Of a DNA stretch of 64,000 nucleotides, positions 9,149 to 17,305 are shown in pieces. The notes beneath the pieces were generated by a model. The model was not told the origin of the DNA, did no database searches, and saw only the letters and a program-made list of their open reading frames with translations. Position 1 is the first letter of the stretch, and every line of letters begins with the position of its first letter. The position numbers and the translations under genes are program-made. Location: assembly GCA_948688495.1 (NCBI GenBank), contig CAPQSW010000003.1:30678-94677 (forward strand). Direction: 5' to 3'. The stretch is from an uncultured Lachnospiraceae bacterium (lineage in GTDB: Bacteria; Bacillota; Clostridia; Lachnospirales; Lachnospiraceae).

Positions 9149-9323
9149 GTAACTATTCAGAACCCCAAGCCACAGACATGCCAGCAAAACTGTCATTCGC
9201 CTCTAACGAGGCTTTTGTCTGTGGCTGAGGGGATTATCACCTCCCTGGAAATAGTAATTCATCCCTTTTCAAATAAATTTGAACGTTCTGAATTACTATA
9301 TCCAGAGGGTTCTGAATAGTTAC
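9149..9323. mobile_element. IS66-type miniature inverted-repeat element (MITE) with 8-bp target duplication
   Basis: The ends are exact 17-bp inverted repeats: GTAACTATTCAGAACCC at 9149-9165 and its complement at 9307-9323. They are flanked by the direct repeat GTCCTAAA at 9141-9148 and 9324-9331. Terminal GTAA and 8-bp duplications are known hallmarks of the IS66 family. The element is too short to code for a transposase. It folds into three stems: the termini, AGCCACAGACA/TGTCTGTGGCT, and an inner pair at 9244-9260/9290-9306. It sits between spoVAB and spoVAC, ending 38 bp before the spoVAC start. Confidence 0.88.
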
Positions 9324-9361
9324 GTCCTAAAAATAATAAATCTGGAAAGCGAGGAAAAATA

Positions 9362-9844
9362 ATGGCACAGCAGCAGACGATGGAAGAAAAAGAGAAAAAG
9401 AATCAGGAATATAACGAATACGTCAAGCAGGTGACGCCGACTCATTCCCTGCCTGCAAATATGGCGAAGGCGTTTGTGGTAGGCGGGATTATCTGTACCG
9501 TCGGACAGTTTATCTTAAATATGGCAATGAACAATTTTGGCTTGGACAAGGAGACCGCCGGAGGATGGTGCAGCATGATTCTGGTATTTACGAGTGTACT
9601 GCTTACCGGGCTTAACATTTATCCTGCCATTGCTAACTGGGGCGGCGCGGGCGCTCTGGTGCCCATTACAGGGTTTGCCAATTCCGTGGCGGCTCCTGCC
9701 ATTGAGTTTCAGAAAGAGGGGCAGGTATTTGGCATTGGATGTAAAATTTTTACGATTGCCGGACCGGTCATTCTCTATGGGATTTTCACGAGCTGGGTAC
9801 TGGGACTTGGGTACTGGGTTGGAAAACTGATTGGAATATTGTAG
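9362..9844 (+). CDS. spoVAC: Stage V sporulation protein AC
   Basis: 160 residues, normal length for the family. The N terminus is polar, then come several membrane segments (AFVVGGIICTVGQFILN; ILVFTSVLLTGLNIY; IAGPVILYGIFTSWVLG). The family signature GGAGALVPITGFANSVAAPAIEFQKEGQ is clear. SpoVAC is a core membrane subunit of the dipicolinic-acid channel. It is separated from spoVAB by a MITE and from spoVAD by about 13.5 kb, whereas these genes normally follow one another. Confidence 0.94.
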   Translation: MAQQQTMEEKEKKNQEYNEYVKQVTPTHSLPANMAKAFVVGGIICTVGQFILNMAMNNFGLDKETAGGWCSMILVFTSVLLTGLNIYPAIANWGGAGALVPITGFANSVAAPAIEFQKEGQVFGIGCKIFTIAGPVILYGIFTSWVLGLGYWVGKLIGIL

Positions 9845-9879
9845 CAGGTGCCGCTGCCATATGAAAGGAGGAATTGCGT

Positions 9880-10077
9880 ATGGACGGGAAAACAGATAAC
9901 CGTAATGATATGCCGATGGGACTAAGCTTTCAGCTTGGGGCGAATCCCAAAGCGATGAATGCATATGCCAAATTAAATGATGAAGAAAAACGCCAGGTGG
10001 TAGAGGCGGCAAGGAATGTTACTACCAAATCAGAAATGCACCAGATTGTGAAAGGGCTGGAGCAGAACTTCTGCTGA
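9880..10077 (+). CDS. Small conserved-looking protein after spoVAC
   Basis: 65 residues from ATG 9880, with AAGGAGG 7 nt upstream. It is charged and soluble (KAMNAYAKLNDEEKRQVVEAARNVTTKSEMHQIV), with no membrane segment or metal motif except a final Cys. A short protein of this kind often follows spoVAC in clostridial spoVA clusters. Function unknown. Confidence 0.7.
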   Translation: MDGKTDNRNDMPMGLSFQLGANPKAMNAYAKLNDEEKRQVVEAARNVTTKSEMHQIVKGLEQNFC

Positions 10078-10123
10078 TGATGCACAACATATAGTCTGCT
10101 TCAAAGATATTTAGGTACTTGGT

Positions 10124-10159
10124 GGGGCAACGGACTTGAGGGTTCGTTGCCCGCTTTTT
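10124..10159 (+). terminator. Rho-independent terminator of the spoVAC transcript
   Basis: GGGCAACG pairs with CGTTGCCC and is followed by GCTTTTTC. It lies 47 bp after the small gene and closes the left spoVA unit before the cas region. Confidence 0.85.
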
Positions 10160-10530
10160 CTTGATATGAAGTAAGATGTCAATGTCATAGATGGCATTTT
10201 ATAAGACAAAAGTGGCGAAATGGGAAATGTTGATGGAATCATGGAAATTCCTCTAAAAATTGTTTTTGCTATTGGTAATTTATTATAGTAAAATTGTAAC
10301 CAGAATAAGGTTTATGCAGATATGCAATAAAATTGAAGATTTGAATCAGGAGTCCATCCGCGGTTATCGCAACAGCCATAAATCCTTTAAGCCGGGACGC
10401 CCTTTTGAGCGGCTGTCCTGCTTTTGGCACAGGCGGTGTTCGCGTTCTGTGCGGTTCATTATACCAGGAAGCTTAGATACAAAGGAAAAAAATTGTATAC
10501 TGGATGAAGGAAGAAACGGGGGAGGAAAAC
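10160..10530. other. Intergenic region before cas3, with a weak promoter candidate
   Basis: There is no gene in this 370-bp stretch. A possible promoter is TTGTTT at 10260-10265 with TATAGT at 10284-10289 (18-bp spacing), about 240 bp before cas3. The rest shows no feature I can support. Confidence 0.35.
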
Positions 10531-12810
10531 ATGACAGGGAATTACTATGCAAAATCAAAATTGCCAGACGGATCTTGGCCGACTGTTAGGGAACACCTTG
10601 ATGCGGTGGCGAAGCTGGCAAAGCAATATGGAGAAGTTTTCGGACGGGGAGAGGAAGCGCGGATAGCCGGAATCTTCCATGATTTTGGCAAATACAGCGA
10701 TGCTTTTTCGGAGGTATTGCAGGGAACGAGAACGGGCGTGGACCACGCCATGTGCGGTGCAGTGTTTCTTCTTACGTATACCCGGGGCAAAAAGAGGTCC
10801 TATTGGCCGATCATTGAGGCAATTAACGGGCATCATAGCGGACTAATTGCGTTTGATGAATTAGAGCATATATTTCAGGAAAATTTCAGGGGAGAAAGTT
10901 TGTCACCCAATGGAGGTAAGACGGCGGCGATAGCTGGGGAAGAAGCATATGCGAAAGCGTGCCGCTGTTTTAAGGAGGATTTTCCGCAATTTTCTTTTTT
11001 GAAATTACAGAGATTCAATGCCTCGAACAATCAAAATTCAGAGATACATAACATGGAAACAATGTTGTATACAAGGATGCTTTTTTCCTGTCTGGTGGAT
11101 GCGGACTACAGCATTTCTGCATCGGATAAGGACCCGCAGTACTTACAGGAAACGGAGCGCATACCGTTTGAAGCCGGGGTGTGGCTTGAAAAATTGTTGG
11201 CATATCAAGGAGGGCTTGCGGGGCAGTCGTTTGCTGAACCGTCGTTGAACCGGATAAGAAATGAACTGTTTGAGCAGTGCGGGAAAATGGGAGAGCATGA
11301 GGAAGGACTGTTTACGTTGACAGCGCCCACGGGAACGGGTAAGACATTGGCTTTGCTTCATTTTGCACTGCGCCATTGTCTTAGAACCGGTAAGCGTAGG
11401 ATTATTGTGGTGCTGCCGTTTCTGACATTGGCGGAACAGAATACGGCTGTTTATGCAAAAATTATTCCTGATATTTTCATTGACCACAGCCAGAGCAATC
11501 TGGGAGATGACGCCAGGGAATTTGCCTCCCGCTGGAGCGTGCCCTTTATCATCACAACTTCTGTGAATTTTTTTGAATCGTTGTTTGCGGACCGCCCTGC
11601 GGACTGCCGGAAACTACATCACATTGCGGACAGTGTGGTAATTTTTGATGAGGCGCAGAGTCTGCCGCCGGAAGTAACGGAGACAACCTTAGAAGCGGTA
11701 AATGAACTCTGCCGCAGCTATCATTGTACGATGGTTTTCTCCTCTGCCACGCAGCCGGATTTTGATGCAATTCCCAATGTGGACTGGAAGCCGACAGAAA
11801 TCATGCCGGACAATCCCCGGCTGTTTGCAGCATTAAAACGCACGCGCGTGGAGTGGAGACTGCAGACGCCTGTGCCGTTTACCAAGATTGCGGGTGAGAT
11901 GTCAGGGTTGCCAAGTGTCTGCGTGATTGTGAATTTGCGGAAACATGCACGGAAATTATTCCGTCAGTTAAAAGAACTGTGTTCGGAAGAAGAATTGTTT
12001 TTTCTCACGACAGATTTATGTATGGCGCACCGCCGGATTGTGGTAGCGGAAATTACCAGGCGCCAGAAAGCGGGACTTCCCTGTAGGGTTGTTGCTACAC
12101 AGTGTATAGAGGCTGGCGTTGATCTGGATTTTGACGTTATGTACCGGGCGCTTGCCCCGCTGGATTCCATTATTCAGGCCGCAGGGAGGTGTAACCGCAA
12201 TGGACGGCTTGCGGATGGTGGATGTGTGGTTGTGTTTGAGCCTGAGGAGGAAGGCTGTCTCTATCCGGGCAGTTCCGGCTCAAGACTAGGAAACTGGTAT
12301 GAGAATGCGGCAGTGCTGGTGAAGCGTCTCTGTACGAAGCATCCGCTGGACATTGACAGCCCTGCGCATATGAAGGAATATTATCAGGAGTTGTTTGCAA
12401 GCCAGGCGGATAAGAAAGCGCTGCGGCGGGCATTGGAGCTCCGGGATTTTGCGGAAACGGAAAAAGAATATGAGCTGATTTCCAACAAAGGGATGAAAGT
12501 AATTGTTCCTATCCCCCGGGAAGTATCAAAAGAAGAACATAAGAGGTATCAGGAAATTGCAGAAGATGTGCGAATGTATGGAATTACCCCGTCGCTGATG
12601 CAAGAAGCTGCGCAGTTGACGGTAACGGCACCCTGGTACCAACAGGAAAAGCTTGAGTATTATATGGAACAGCTGCCCTACGCGGGAAAGCGACAACTGG
12701 AAAGTGAACAAAGCGGATATTATATTCTGCGCAGGCAATATGAGCAATATTATACGAAGGACATGGGTCTGCAATTGCCTGATGAAATAGCGGGAATAGG
12801 AATTTGGTAG
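10531..12810 (+). CDS. cas3: CRISPR-associated nuclease/helicase Cas3 (type I-C)
   Basis: 759 residues from ATG 10531, which has GGGGGAGG upstream; an earlier ATG at 10504 has none. The N-terminal HD nuclease is seen as IFHDFGKYSDAF (H50, D51) and INGHHSG. The helicase follows: Walker A APTGTGKT (K271), DEAQ at 373-376, SSAT, VVATQCIEAGVDLDFDV, and motif VI QAAGRCNRNG. All key residues are present. Cas3 is recruited to target-bound Cascade and degrades the DNA strand. It is separated from cas5 by 312 bp that contain a promoter, so cas3 may be expressed separately from the other cas genes. Confidence 0.96.
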   Translation: MTGNYYAKSKLPDGSWPTVREHLDAVAKLAKQYGEVFGRGEEARIAGIFHDFGKYSDAFSEVLQGTRTGVDHAMCGAVFLLTYTRGKKRSYWPIIEAINGHHSGLIAFDELEHIFQENFRGESLSPNGGKTAAIAGEEAYAKACRCFKEDFPQFSFLKLQRFNASNNQNSEIHNMETMLYTRMLFSCLVDADYSISASDKDPQYLQETERIPFEAGVWLEKLLAYQGGLAGQSFAEPSLNRIRNELFEQCGKMGEHEEGLFTLTAPTGTGKTLALLHFALRHCLRTGKRRIIVVLPFLTLAEQNTAVYAKIIPDIFIDHSQSNLGDDAREFASRWSVPFIITTSVNFFESLFADRPADCRKLHHIADSVVIFDEAQSLPPEVTETTLEAVNELCRSYHCTMVFSSATQPDFDAIPNVDWKPTEIMPDNPRLFAALKRTRVEWRLQTPVPFTKIAGEMSGLPSVCVIVNLRKHARKLFRQLKELCSEEELFFLTTDLCMAHRRIVVAEITRRQKAGLPCRVVATQCIEAGVDLDFDVMYRALAPLDSIIQAAGRCNRNGRLADGGCVVVFEPEEEGCLYPGSSGSRLGNWYENAAVLVKRLCTKHPLDIDSPAHMKEYYQELFASQADKKALRRALELRDFAETEKEYELISNKGMKVIVPIPREVSKEEHKRYQEIAEDVRMYGITPSLMQEAAQLTVTAPWYQQEKLEYYMEQLPYAGKRQLESEQSGYYILRRQYEQYYTKDMGLQLPDEIAGIGIW

Positions 12811-12915
12811 GGGAAGTGGAAAGGTGTAAAGTTTTGATAATTTGTTGTATTTGCAGTTGGCGTGCTAAGAAACCGCTAAGAAATGCGAATTTTGGCAGTT
12901 TTTGGAAATTAGCAA

Positions 12916-12944
12916 TTGACATACTTTAAATAAATATATACAAT
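12916..12944 (+). promoter_or_regulatory. Consensus promoter for the cas5-8-7-4-1-2 operon
   Basis: TTGACA (12916-12921), 17-bp spacer, TACAAT (12939-12944). It lies 179 bp before cas5, leaving a 5' leader of about 170 nt. Confidence 0.75.
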
Positions 12945-13047
12945 AAATAAGACATAAATCTCCTGAGATGGAACAATATGGTTTGGATATAGTAATGTTT
13001 ATATTGTTTTTAGGAGGGAATAGAAACTTATTAATTGTCTATAAAAT

Positions 13048-13107
13048 TTTCCGCTTCTTCCATCGCAGTTCTGCTAGTCTCTGTACATCAGATGGAGGAA
13101 GCGGAAA
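13048..13107 (+). promoter_or_regulatory. Leader hairpin just ahead of the cas5 ribosome binding site
   Basis: TTCCGCTTCTTCCATC pairs with GATGGAGGAAGCGGAA, with one wobble and a 26-nt loop. The right arm ends 3 nt before GGAGGTG of cas5. It may control cas operon translation or RNA stability; this is inferred from position only. Confidence 0.55.
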
Positions 13108-13122
13108 CATGGAGGTGATTTT

Positions 13123-13773
13123 TTGCAAGAGATTGTATTGGAGGTATGGGGAGATTTTGCCTGCTTTTGCCAGCCCTTCAACAAAGTGGAACGTCTGACA
13201 AGTCCGTTTCCTACGCCTTCTGCTGCCAGAGGAATTTTATCAGCAATCTATATGAAGCCGGCAGAGTTTTATTACCAGATTAACTGCATTGAGGTCTTAA
13301 ATCCGATCAAATATATCAGCTTTAAGCGCAATGAGGTTAAATGTAAAGTGTCAGGCAGTAAGCCAATTTATACGGATGAGGAACGCACACAGCGACAGAC
13401 TGTGGCGTTAAAGGATGTCCGTTACCGCATTGCGGCTTCCATCATTCCGAGGGAGGCTTATGTGGGGAAGGAAAAGCAGCTTTATGAGCAGGCGCTGCGG
13501 CGGATTCGCAACGGCAAGTGTTTTCATCAACCTGCGCTCGGCCTCCGAGAGTTCGTGGCCTACTTTGAAGAAAGCGATGGACAACGGAAGCCGATTGATG
13601 AGAGTTTAGATGCCGGGTTTATGGTGTATGATGTGTTCAGCCCATATGATTATACGGTGCGAAAGAAGGCAGAACCACAGCTTTCCCTGTACCATGCAGT
13701 GATGAATCAAGGGGTCATTCAGGTCCCGCCGTATGAAAGCCCGGAGGTATTGAAGGGGGGAAGGATATGTTAA
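13123..13773 (+). CDS. cas5: Cas5c, crRNA-processing Cascade subunit (type I-C)
   Basis: 216 residues, the normal length. The start is TTG 13123, 5 nt after GGAGGTG; no in-frame ATG fits. The N terminus VLEVWGDFACFCQPFNKVER and TPSAARGILSAIYMKP are typical of Cas5 of subtype I-C. In this subtype Cas5 replaces Cas6: it cuts pre-crRNA at the repeat hairpin and stays bound to the 5' handle. The last 7 bp overlap cas8c. Confidence 0.93.
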   Translation: MQEIVLEVWGDFACFCQPFNKVERLTSPFPTPSAARGILSAIYMKPAEFYYQINCIEVLNPIKYISFKRNEVKCKVSGSKPIYTDEERTQRQTVALKDVRYRIAASIIPREAYVGKEKQLYEQALRRIRNGKCFHQPALGLREFVAYFEESDGQRKPIDESLDAGFMVYDVFSPYDYTVRKKAEPQLSLYHAVMNQGVIQVPPYESPEVLKGGRIC

Positions 13774-15641
13774 AAGCGCTTTATGACTATGCAGACAGAC
13801 ATCATTTAGTTCCGCCGCCAGGATATGTGGAAAAGTCGGTCAAAGCATATGTTTCCCTGTCAACGTACGACGCAGATTTTGCAGAAATTGAACTGGGCGG
13901 GGAGGAAAATGTACTTTGCCCGGATATTGGCAGCCTGGCAAACGGGAAAGATAAATGTAATGTGCTGGCGGAAAAGCGGTCGATTGTTTTCTCAGATGCC
14001 CCTACTGCGAAAAGCCAATTTTTCTGGGACGCTTTGAGGGAAGCCGGGGAGTATGAGCCATTGATAAGGGCGTGTCTGAATATCATGGAAAACCCAGAGA
14101 GAGTAGTCAAAATCAATCAAAAATTAGATTCCCACAGAGTAAAAACATCCGAACGCATTGCCTTTAAGGTGGATGGCAAGGCGATGTTGGACAGCGAGAG
14201 TATTAGAACATGGTGGCAGGAGTTCCGCAGACAATTTGTGAAGAAAAAAGACAGTGCTGACACGGTCTGTATGATTAGCGGACAGCCAGTTACTCCAGTC
14301 GAGACAACGTCTAAAATTACCGGCTTACAGTCAGTCGGCGGACATGCCAGCGGAGATGCTCTCATCTGTTTTGATAAGGCGGCGTTTTGTTCCTACGGAT
14401 TGAAAAAAGCGCAAAACGCGCCTGTGTCAGAGGAAGCATTTGCAGCAGTGAAAGCCGCACTGGACAGTCTTTTAAAGGAGGCGCCTGTTTTATCAAATAT
14501 GAAATTTGTCCATTGGTATGATTTCGAGATAGAGCGGGCGGAAGACCCTATTTGTCAGTATGCTGATTTTGGTCTTTCTGCGGATGGGGATGATGATGAC
14601 GTGGAAGAAGAACTGACAGATTTGGAAAAGGAACAGAAAGAGTCTGCAGCAGTGAAAAATGCGGACAAGCTGATTCAGAGTGTGGAATCCGGTAAACGGA
14701 TGTCGGAGTTAAACAGTACGTATTATATTTTGCTGTTAAGCGGCGTTGGCGGGCGGATTATGATTCGCAGGTATATGCGTGGAAAATATGAGGATTTACA
14801 GAAAAATCTGGAAATGTGGCATCAGGATTTGGAGCTGACAAATGCGTCAGGGACAGCAGTGATTCCAGACTGTAAACTGAGAGCGCGGCTTATCCGGCTG
14901 TTGAAGTATAGAAAGACAAACGTTAAAGTGTTTGAGCGTTTGAAAGATGAACTGGCTGGTCTTACGCCGTCCATCGTTATGGCAATCCTTACGGGCAGCA
15001 GACTGCCGGACGCTGTGGCAGACCGCGCCTTGAGATATATACGTTCACAGATGCTTGTCTCGTCAGAGTCCGGCAATTCTGATGAGCGAAACCAGAATAC
15101 GAAACAAAAAGATTCCGGTCAATCAGACAGGCGAAGCGTACAGATTCCAGATGGATGGGCCTGTCAATGGCTGAAGGTCTGGCTGATACGGAAGAAACGT
15201 GCAGAAGGAGAGGAGGCATTTCTATTGAAAACATATAATTTAGAACATCCAAGCCCGGCCTATCATTGCGGCGGTTTGATGGCGGTATACGCGCACATCC
15301 AGCAGAGAGCAATTGAGGGTGTGAATGCGGGGGTCATTCAGCGTTATTATGCATCTGCCAGCAGAACGCCGGCATTGGTTTTGAGCAGGCTGGCACGTCT
15401 TTGCAACTATCATCTGGCAAAGTTGGAGAAGACGAAATACCTTGAAAGCCGTCTGGAAGAATTGTATTGCGCTTTGGGGGATGAGATACCAGTTACCCTC
15501 AATCTGGAGGAACAGTCTTATTTTGCTCTGGGGTATTATCAGAAATGGGCCCAGCTTCACATGCCAAGGGCAAAAAGGGAAATGGGATTGTTGGATGGGA
15601 AGGAAGATGAAACAGAGATAGAGCAGACGGAGGAAAGATAA
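13767..15641 (+). CDS. cas8c: Cas8c (Csd1), large subunit of type I-C Cascade
   Basis: 624 residues starting at ATG 13767 and overlapping cas5. The family features are the N-terminal MLKALYDYADRHHLVPPPGY, the region FFWDALREAG, CMISGQPVTPVETTSKI with GLQSVGGHASGDALICFD, and the C-terminal helical part. The protein recognises the PAM and recruits Cas3. An acidic linker (DGDDDDVEEELTDLEKEQKE) lies near residues 274-293. The last 138 codons can be translated separately as Cas11c. It is followed by cas7 after 13 bp. Confidence 0.95.
   Translation: MLKALYDYADRHHLVPPPGYVEKSVKAYVSLSTYDADFAEIELGGEENVLCPDIGSLANGKDKCNVLAEKRSIVFSDAPTAKSQFFWDALREAGEYEPLIRACLNIMENPERVVKINQKLDSHRVKTSERIAFKVDGKAMLDSESIRTWWQEFRRQFVKKKDSADTVCMISGQPVTPVETTSKITGLQSVGGHASGDALICFDKAAFCSYGLKKAQNAPVSEEAFAAVKAALDSLLKEAPVLSNMKFVHWYDFEIERAEDPICQYADFGLSADGDDDDVEEELTDLEKEQKESAAVKNADKLIQSVESGKRMSELNSTYYILLLSGVGGRIMIRRYMRGKYEDLQKNLEMWHQDLELTNASGTAVIPDCKLRARLIRLLKYRKTNVKVFERLKDELAGLTPSIVMAILTGSRLPDAVADRALRYIRSQMLVSSESGNSDERNQNTKQKDSGQSDRRSVQIPDGWACQWLKVWLIRKKRAEGEEAFLLKTYNLEHPSPAYHCGGLMAVYAHIQQRAIEGVNAGVIQRYYASASRTPALVLSRLARLCNYHLAKLEKTKYLESRLEELYCALGDEIPVTLNLEEQSYFALGYYQKWAQLHMPRAKREMGLLDGKEDETEIEQTEER
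15225..15641 (+). CDS. cas11c: Probable Cas11c small subunit from an internal start inside cas8c
   Basis: TTG 15225 is in frame with cas8c and is preceded, 8 nt upstream, by a near-perfect double ribosome binding site (AAGGAG then AGGAGG, 15205-15216). From there 138 residues are encoded (start KTYNLEHPSPAYHCGGLMAV), a helical segment of the size expected for Cas11. It is established for type I-C systems that the small subunit is made by internal translation of cas8c. Here the start codon and ribosome binding site are seen directly; the product itself is inferred. Confidence 0.72.
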   Translation: MKTYNLEHPSPAYHCGGLMAVYAHIQQRAIEGVNAGVIQRYYASASRTPALVLSRLARLCNYHLAKLEKTKYLESRLEELYCALGDEIPVTLNLEEQSYFALGYYQKWAQLHMPRAKREMGLLDGKEDETEIEQTEER

Positions 15642-15654
15642 GGAGGAGCAGAAA

Positions 15655-16650
15655 ATGGCAATCAAAAACCGATATGAATTTATGTATTATGTATCTTGTG
15701 TAAATTCAAATCCTAATGGCGATCCAGATATGGACAATACGCCGCGTATGGACCCGGAGACGATGAAGGGTTATATCTCAGATGTGGCGACAAAACGCCG
15801 CATACGAAATTATGTAGATTTGGCTTATCACGATAAGGACGGCATGAATATTATTATTCAGCAGTCAACCAATATCAACCGCCACATTGCGCGGGCTAAG
15901 CGGGAGGCTGGCTTTGAGGACTGTGCGAAAGAGAAAGAAGCCGTTTATGCTGGGCGCAGGAAAGCCTGTGAGTTGTTTTATGATGTGCGCACGTTTGGTG
16001 CAGTTATGTCTACAGGACCTAATGCAGGGCAGGTTAGGGGACCAGTGCAGATTACATTTGCAACCAGTCTTGACCGCATATTGCCGTTAGACATGTCCAT
16101 TACGCGCATGGCGGTAACAGAAAAGATAAAAGAAGGTACAATGGAGCAATATTTGGAAATGGAACAGAAGAAGTCGGAGGACGAACTTCGCACGATGGGC
16201 AGAAAGCAGTTGATTCCCTTTGGATTGTATGAGGTACGCGGATTTATCAGTGCAAATCTGGCAGGTGAGACGGGATTTGACGATAATGATTTGAAAGTGC
16301 TCTTTGAATCCATTCTAAATATGTATGAACACGACCATTCCGCCAGCAAAGGGCAGATGGCGGTTGTTTCCCCATTGATTATTTTTAAACATGTGGGAAC
16401 GGACAGCGACGAGGAGCAGCGCGTCCGTCAGGCCAAATTAGGCTGTGCGCCTGCACATAAATTATTTGAGTTGGTACAGGTTTCCAAGAAATCAGATGTG
16501 GAGTATCCCAGAAGCCACCATGACTATGAAGCATGGGTTGACATTAAGAACCTTCCCAAAGGCGTGGAAGTTGGCTTCCAGAGCGACCCCTACGGAGAAA
16601 TCACCTGGAATCATTTAGAGGAGGGGGAGAAGTGGTTCTGTGAACGATGA
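15655..16650 (+). CDS. cas7: Cas7 (Csd2), crRNA backbone subunit of type I-C Cascade
   Basis: 331 residues. AGGAGG lies upstream of the ATG. The N terminus FMYYVSCVNSNPNGDPDMDN and the following region (MKGYISDVATKRRIRNYV) are diagnostic for the Csd2 branch. Multiple copies coat the crRNA spacer. The last 11 bp overlap cas4, so translation is coupled. Confidence 0.96.
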   Translation: MAIKNRYEFMYYVSCVNSNPNGDPDMDNTPRMDPETMKGYISDVATKRRIRNYVDLAYHDKDGMNIIIQQSTNINRHIARAKREAGFEDCAKEKEAVYAGRRKACELFYDVRTFGAVMSTGPNAGQVRGPVQITFATSLDRILPLDMSITRMAVTEKIKEGTMEQYLEMEQKKSEDELRTMGRKQLIPFGLYEVRGFISANLAGETGFDDNDLKVLFESILNMYEHDHSASKGQMAVVSPLIIFKHVGTDSDEEQRVRQAKLGCAPAHKLFELVQVSKKSDVEYPRSHHDYEAWVDIKNLPKGVEVGFQSDPYGEITWNHLEEGEKWFCER

Positions 16651-17305
16651 CAAGGATTATCTGCTGATTTCACAACTGACCCAGGCAGGATATTGCCTGC
16701 GGCGTGCGGCGCTTATCATGAATGAGCAGATTTGGCAGGAAAGTGCAGACACTGCAAAAGGACGTATAGAGCATAAGCGTGTCCACACGCAGAGGGTGGA
16801 ACGGCGCGGCAGAGAAGTAAAGCTGTATGAGTATACGGTATTTTCTGACATACTTGGGATAACAGGAAAGTGTGACTGTATTGAGGCAGCTGCAGATGAA
16901 GATGGATGCATGATACCTTCTGTGGATTTTCTGGTGCGGCTGTATCCGATAGAGTATAAACACGGTAAGGTTCGCGCGGAGGAGGAATATGAGGTGCAGT
17001 TGTGCGCCCAGGCCATGTGCCTGGAAGAAATGTATCACACTTCTATCCTGGAGGGGGCATTGTTTTATACGTCTTCCCATCGGCGCTATCCAGTGCCATT
17101 CACGGAAGAACTGCGTGAGAAAGTATCTTATTATATCGCACAACTGCAAGATATCCGGGATAGAATGGTAACTCCCGCGGCAGATTATGGGACCAAATGT
17201 AAGCGGTGTTCGCTGCGGGAAGTCTGTATGCCGGAGGTTGGGCGTTCAGCGGAAAAATATTGCAAGGATTTGGCAATGGCGGCAAAGGGGGAAGACGAGT
17301 TATGA
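16640..17305 (+). CDS. cas4: Cas4 nuclease for spacer acquisition
   Basis: 221 residues from GTG 16640, inside the end of cas7. The family features are a Cys in AGYCLRRAALI (N-terminal part), the RecB-like nuclease motif YPIEYKHGK, QLCAQAMCLEEM, and the C-terminal cysteine cluster CKRCSLREVC. The four cysteines fit a Fe-S site. Cas4 helps Cas1-Cas2 choose PAM-adjacent prespacers with the right orientation. It ends with ATGA shared with cas1. Confidence 0.95.
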   Translation: MNDDKDYLLISQLTQAGYCLRRAALIMNEQIWQESADTAKGRIEHKRVHTQRVERRGREVKLYEYTVFSDILGITGKCDCIEAAADEDGCMIPSVDFLVRLYPIEYKHGKVRAEEEYEVQLCAQAMCLEEMYHTSILEGALFYTSSHRRYPVPFTEELREKVSYYIAQLQDIRDRMVTPAADYGTKCKRCSLREVCMPEVGRSAEKYCKDLAMAAKGEDEL

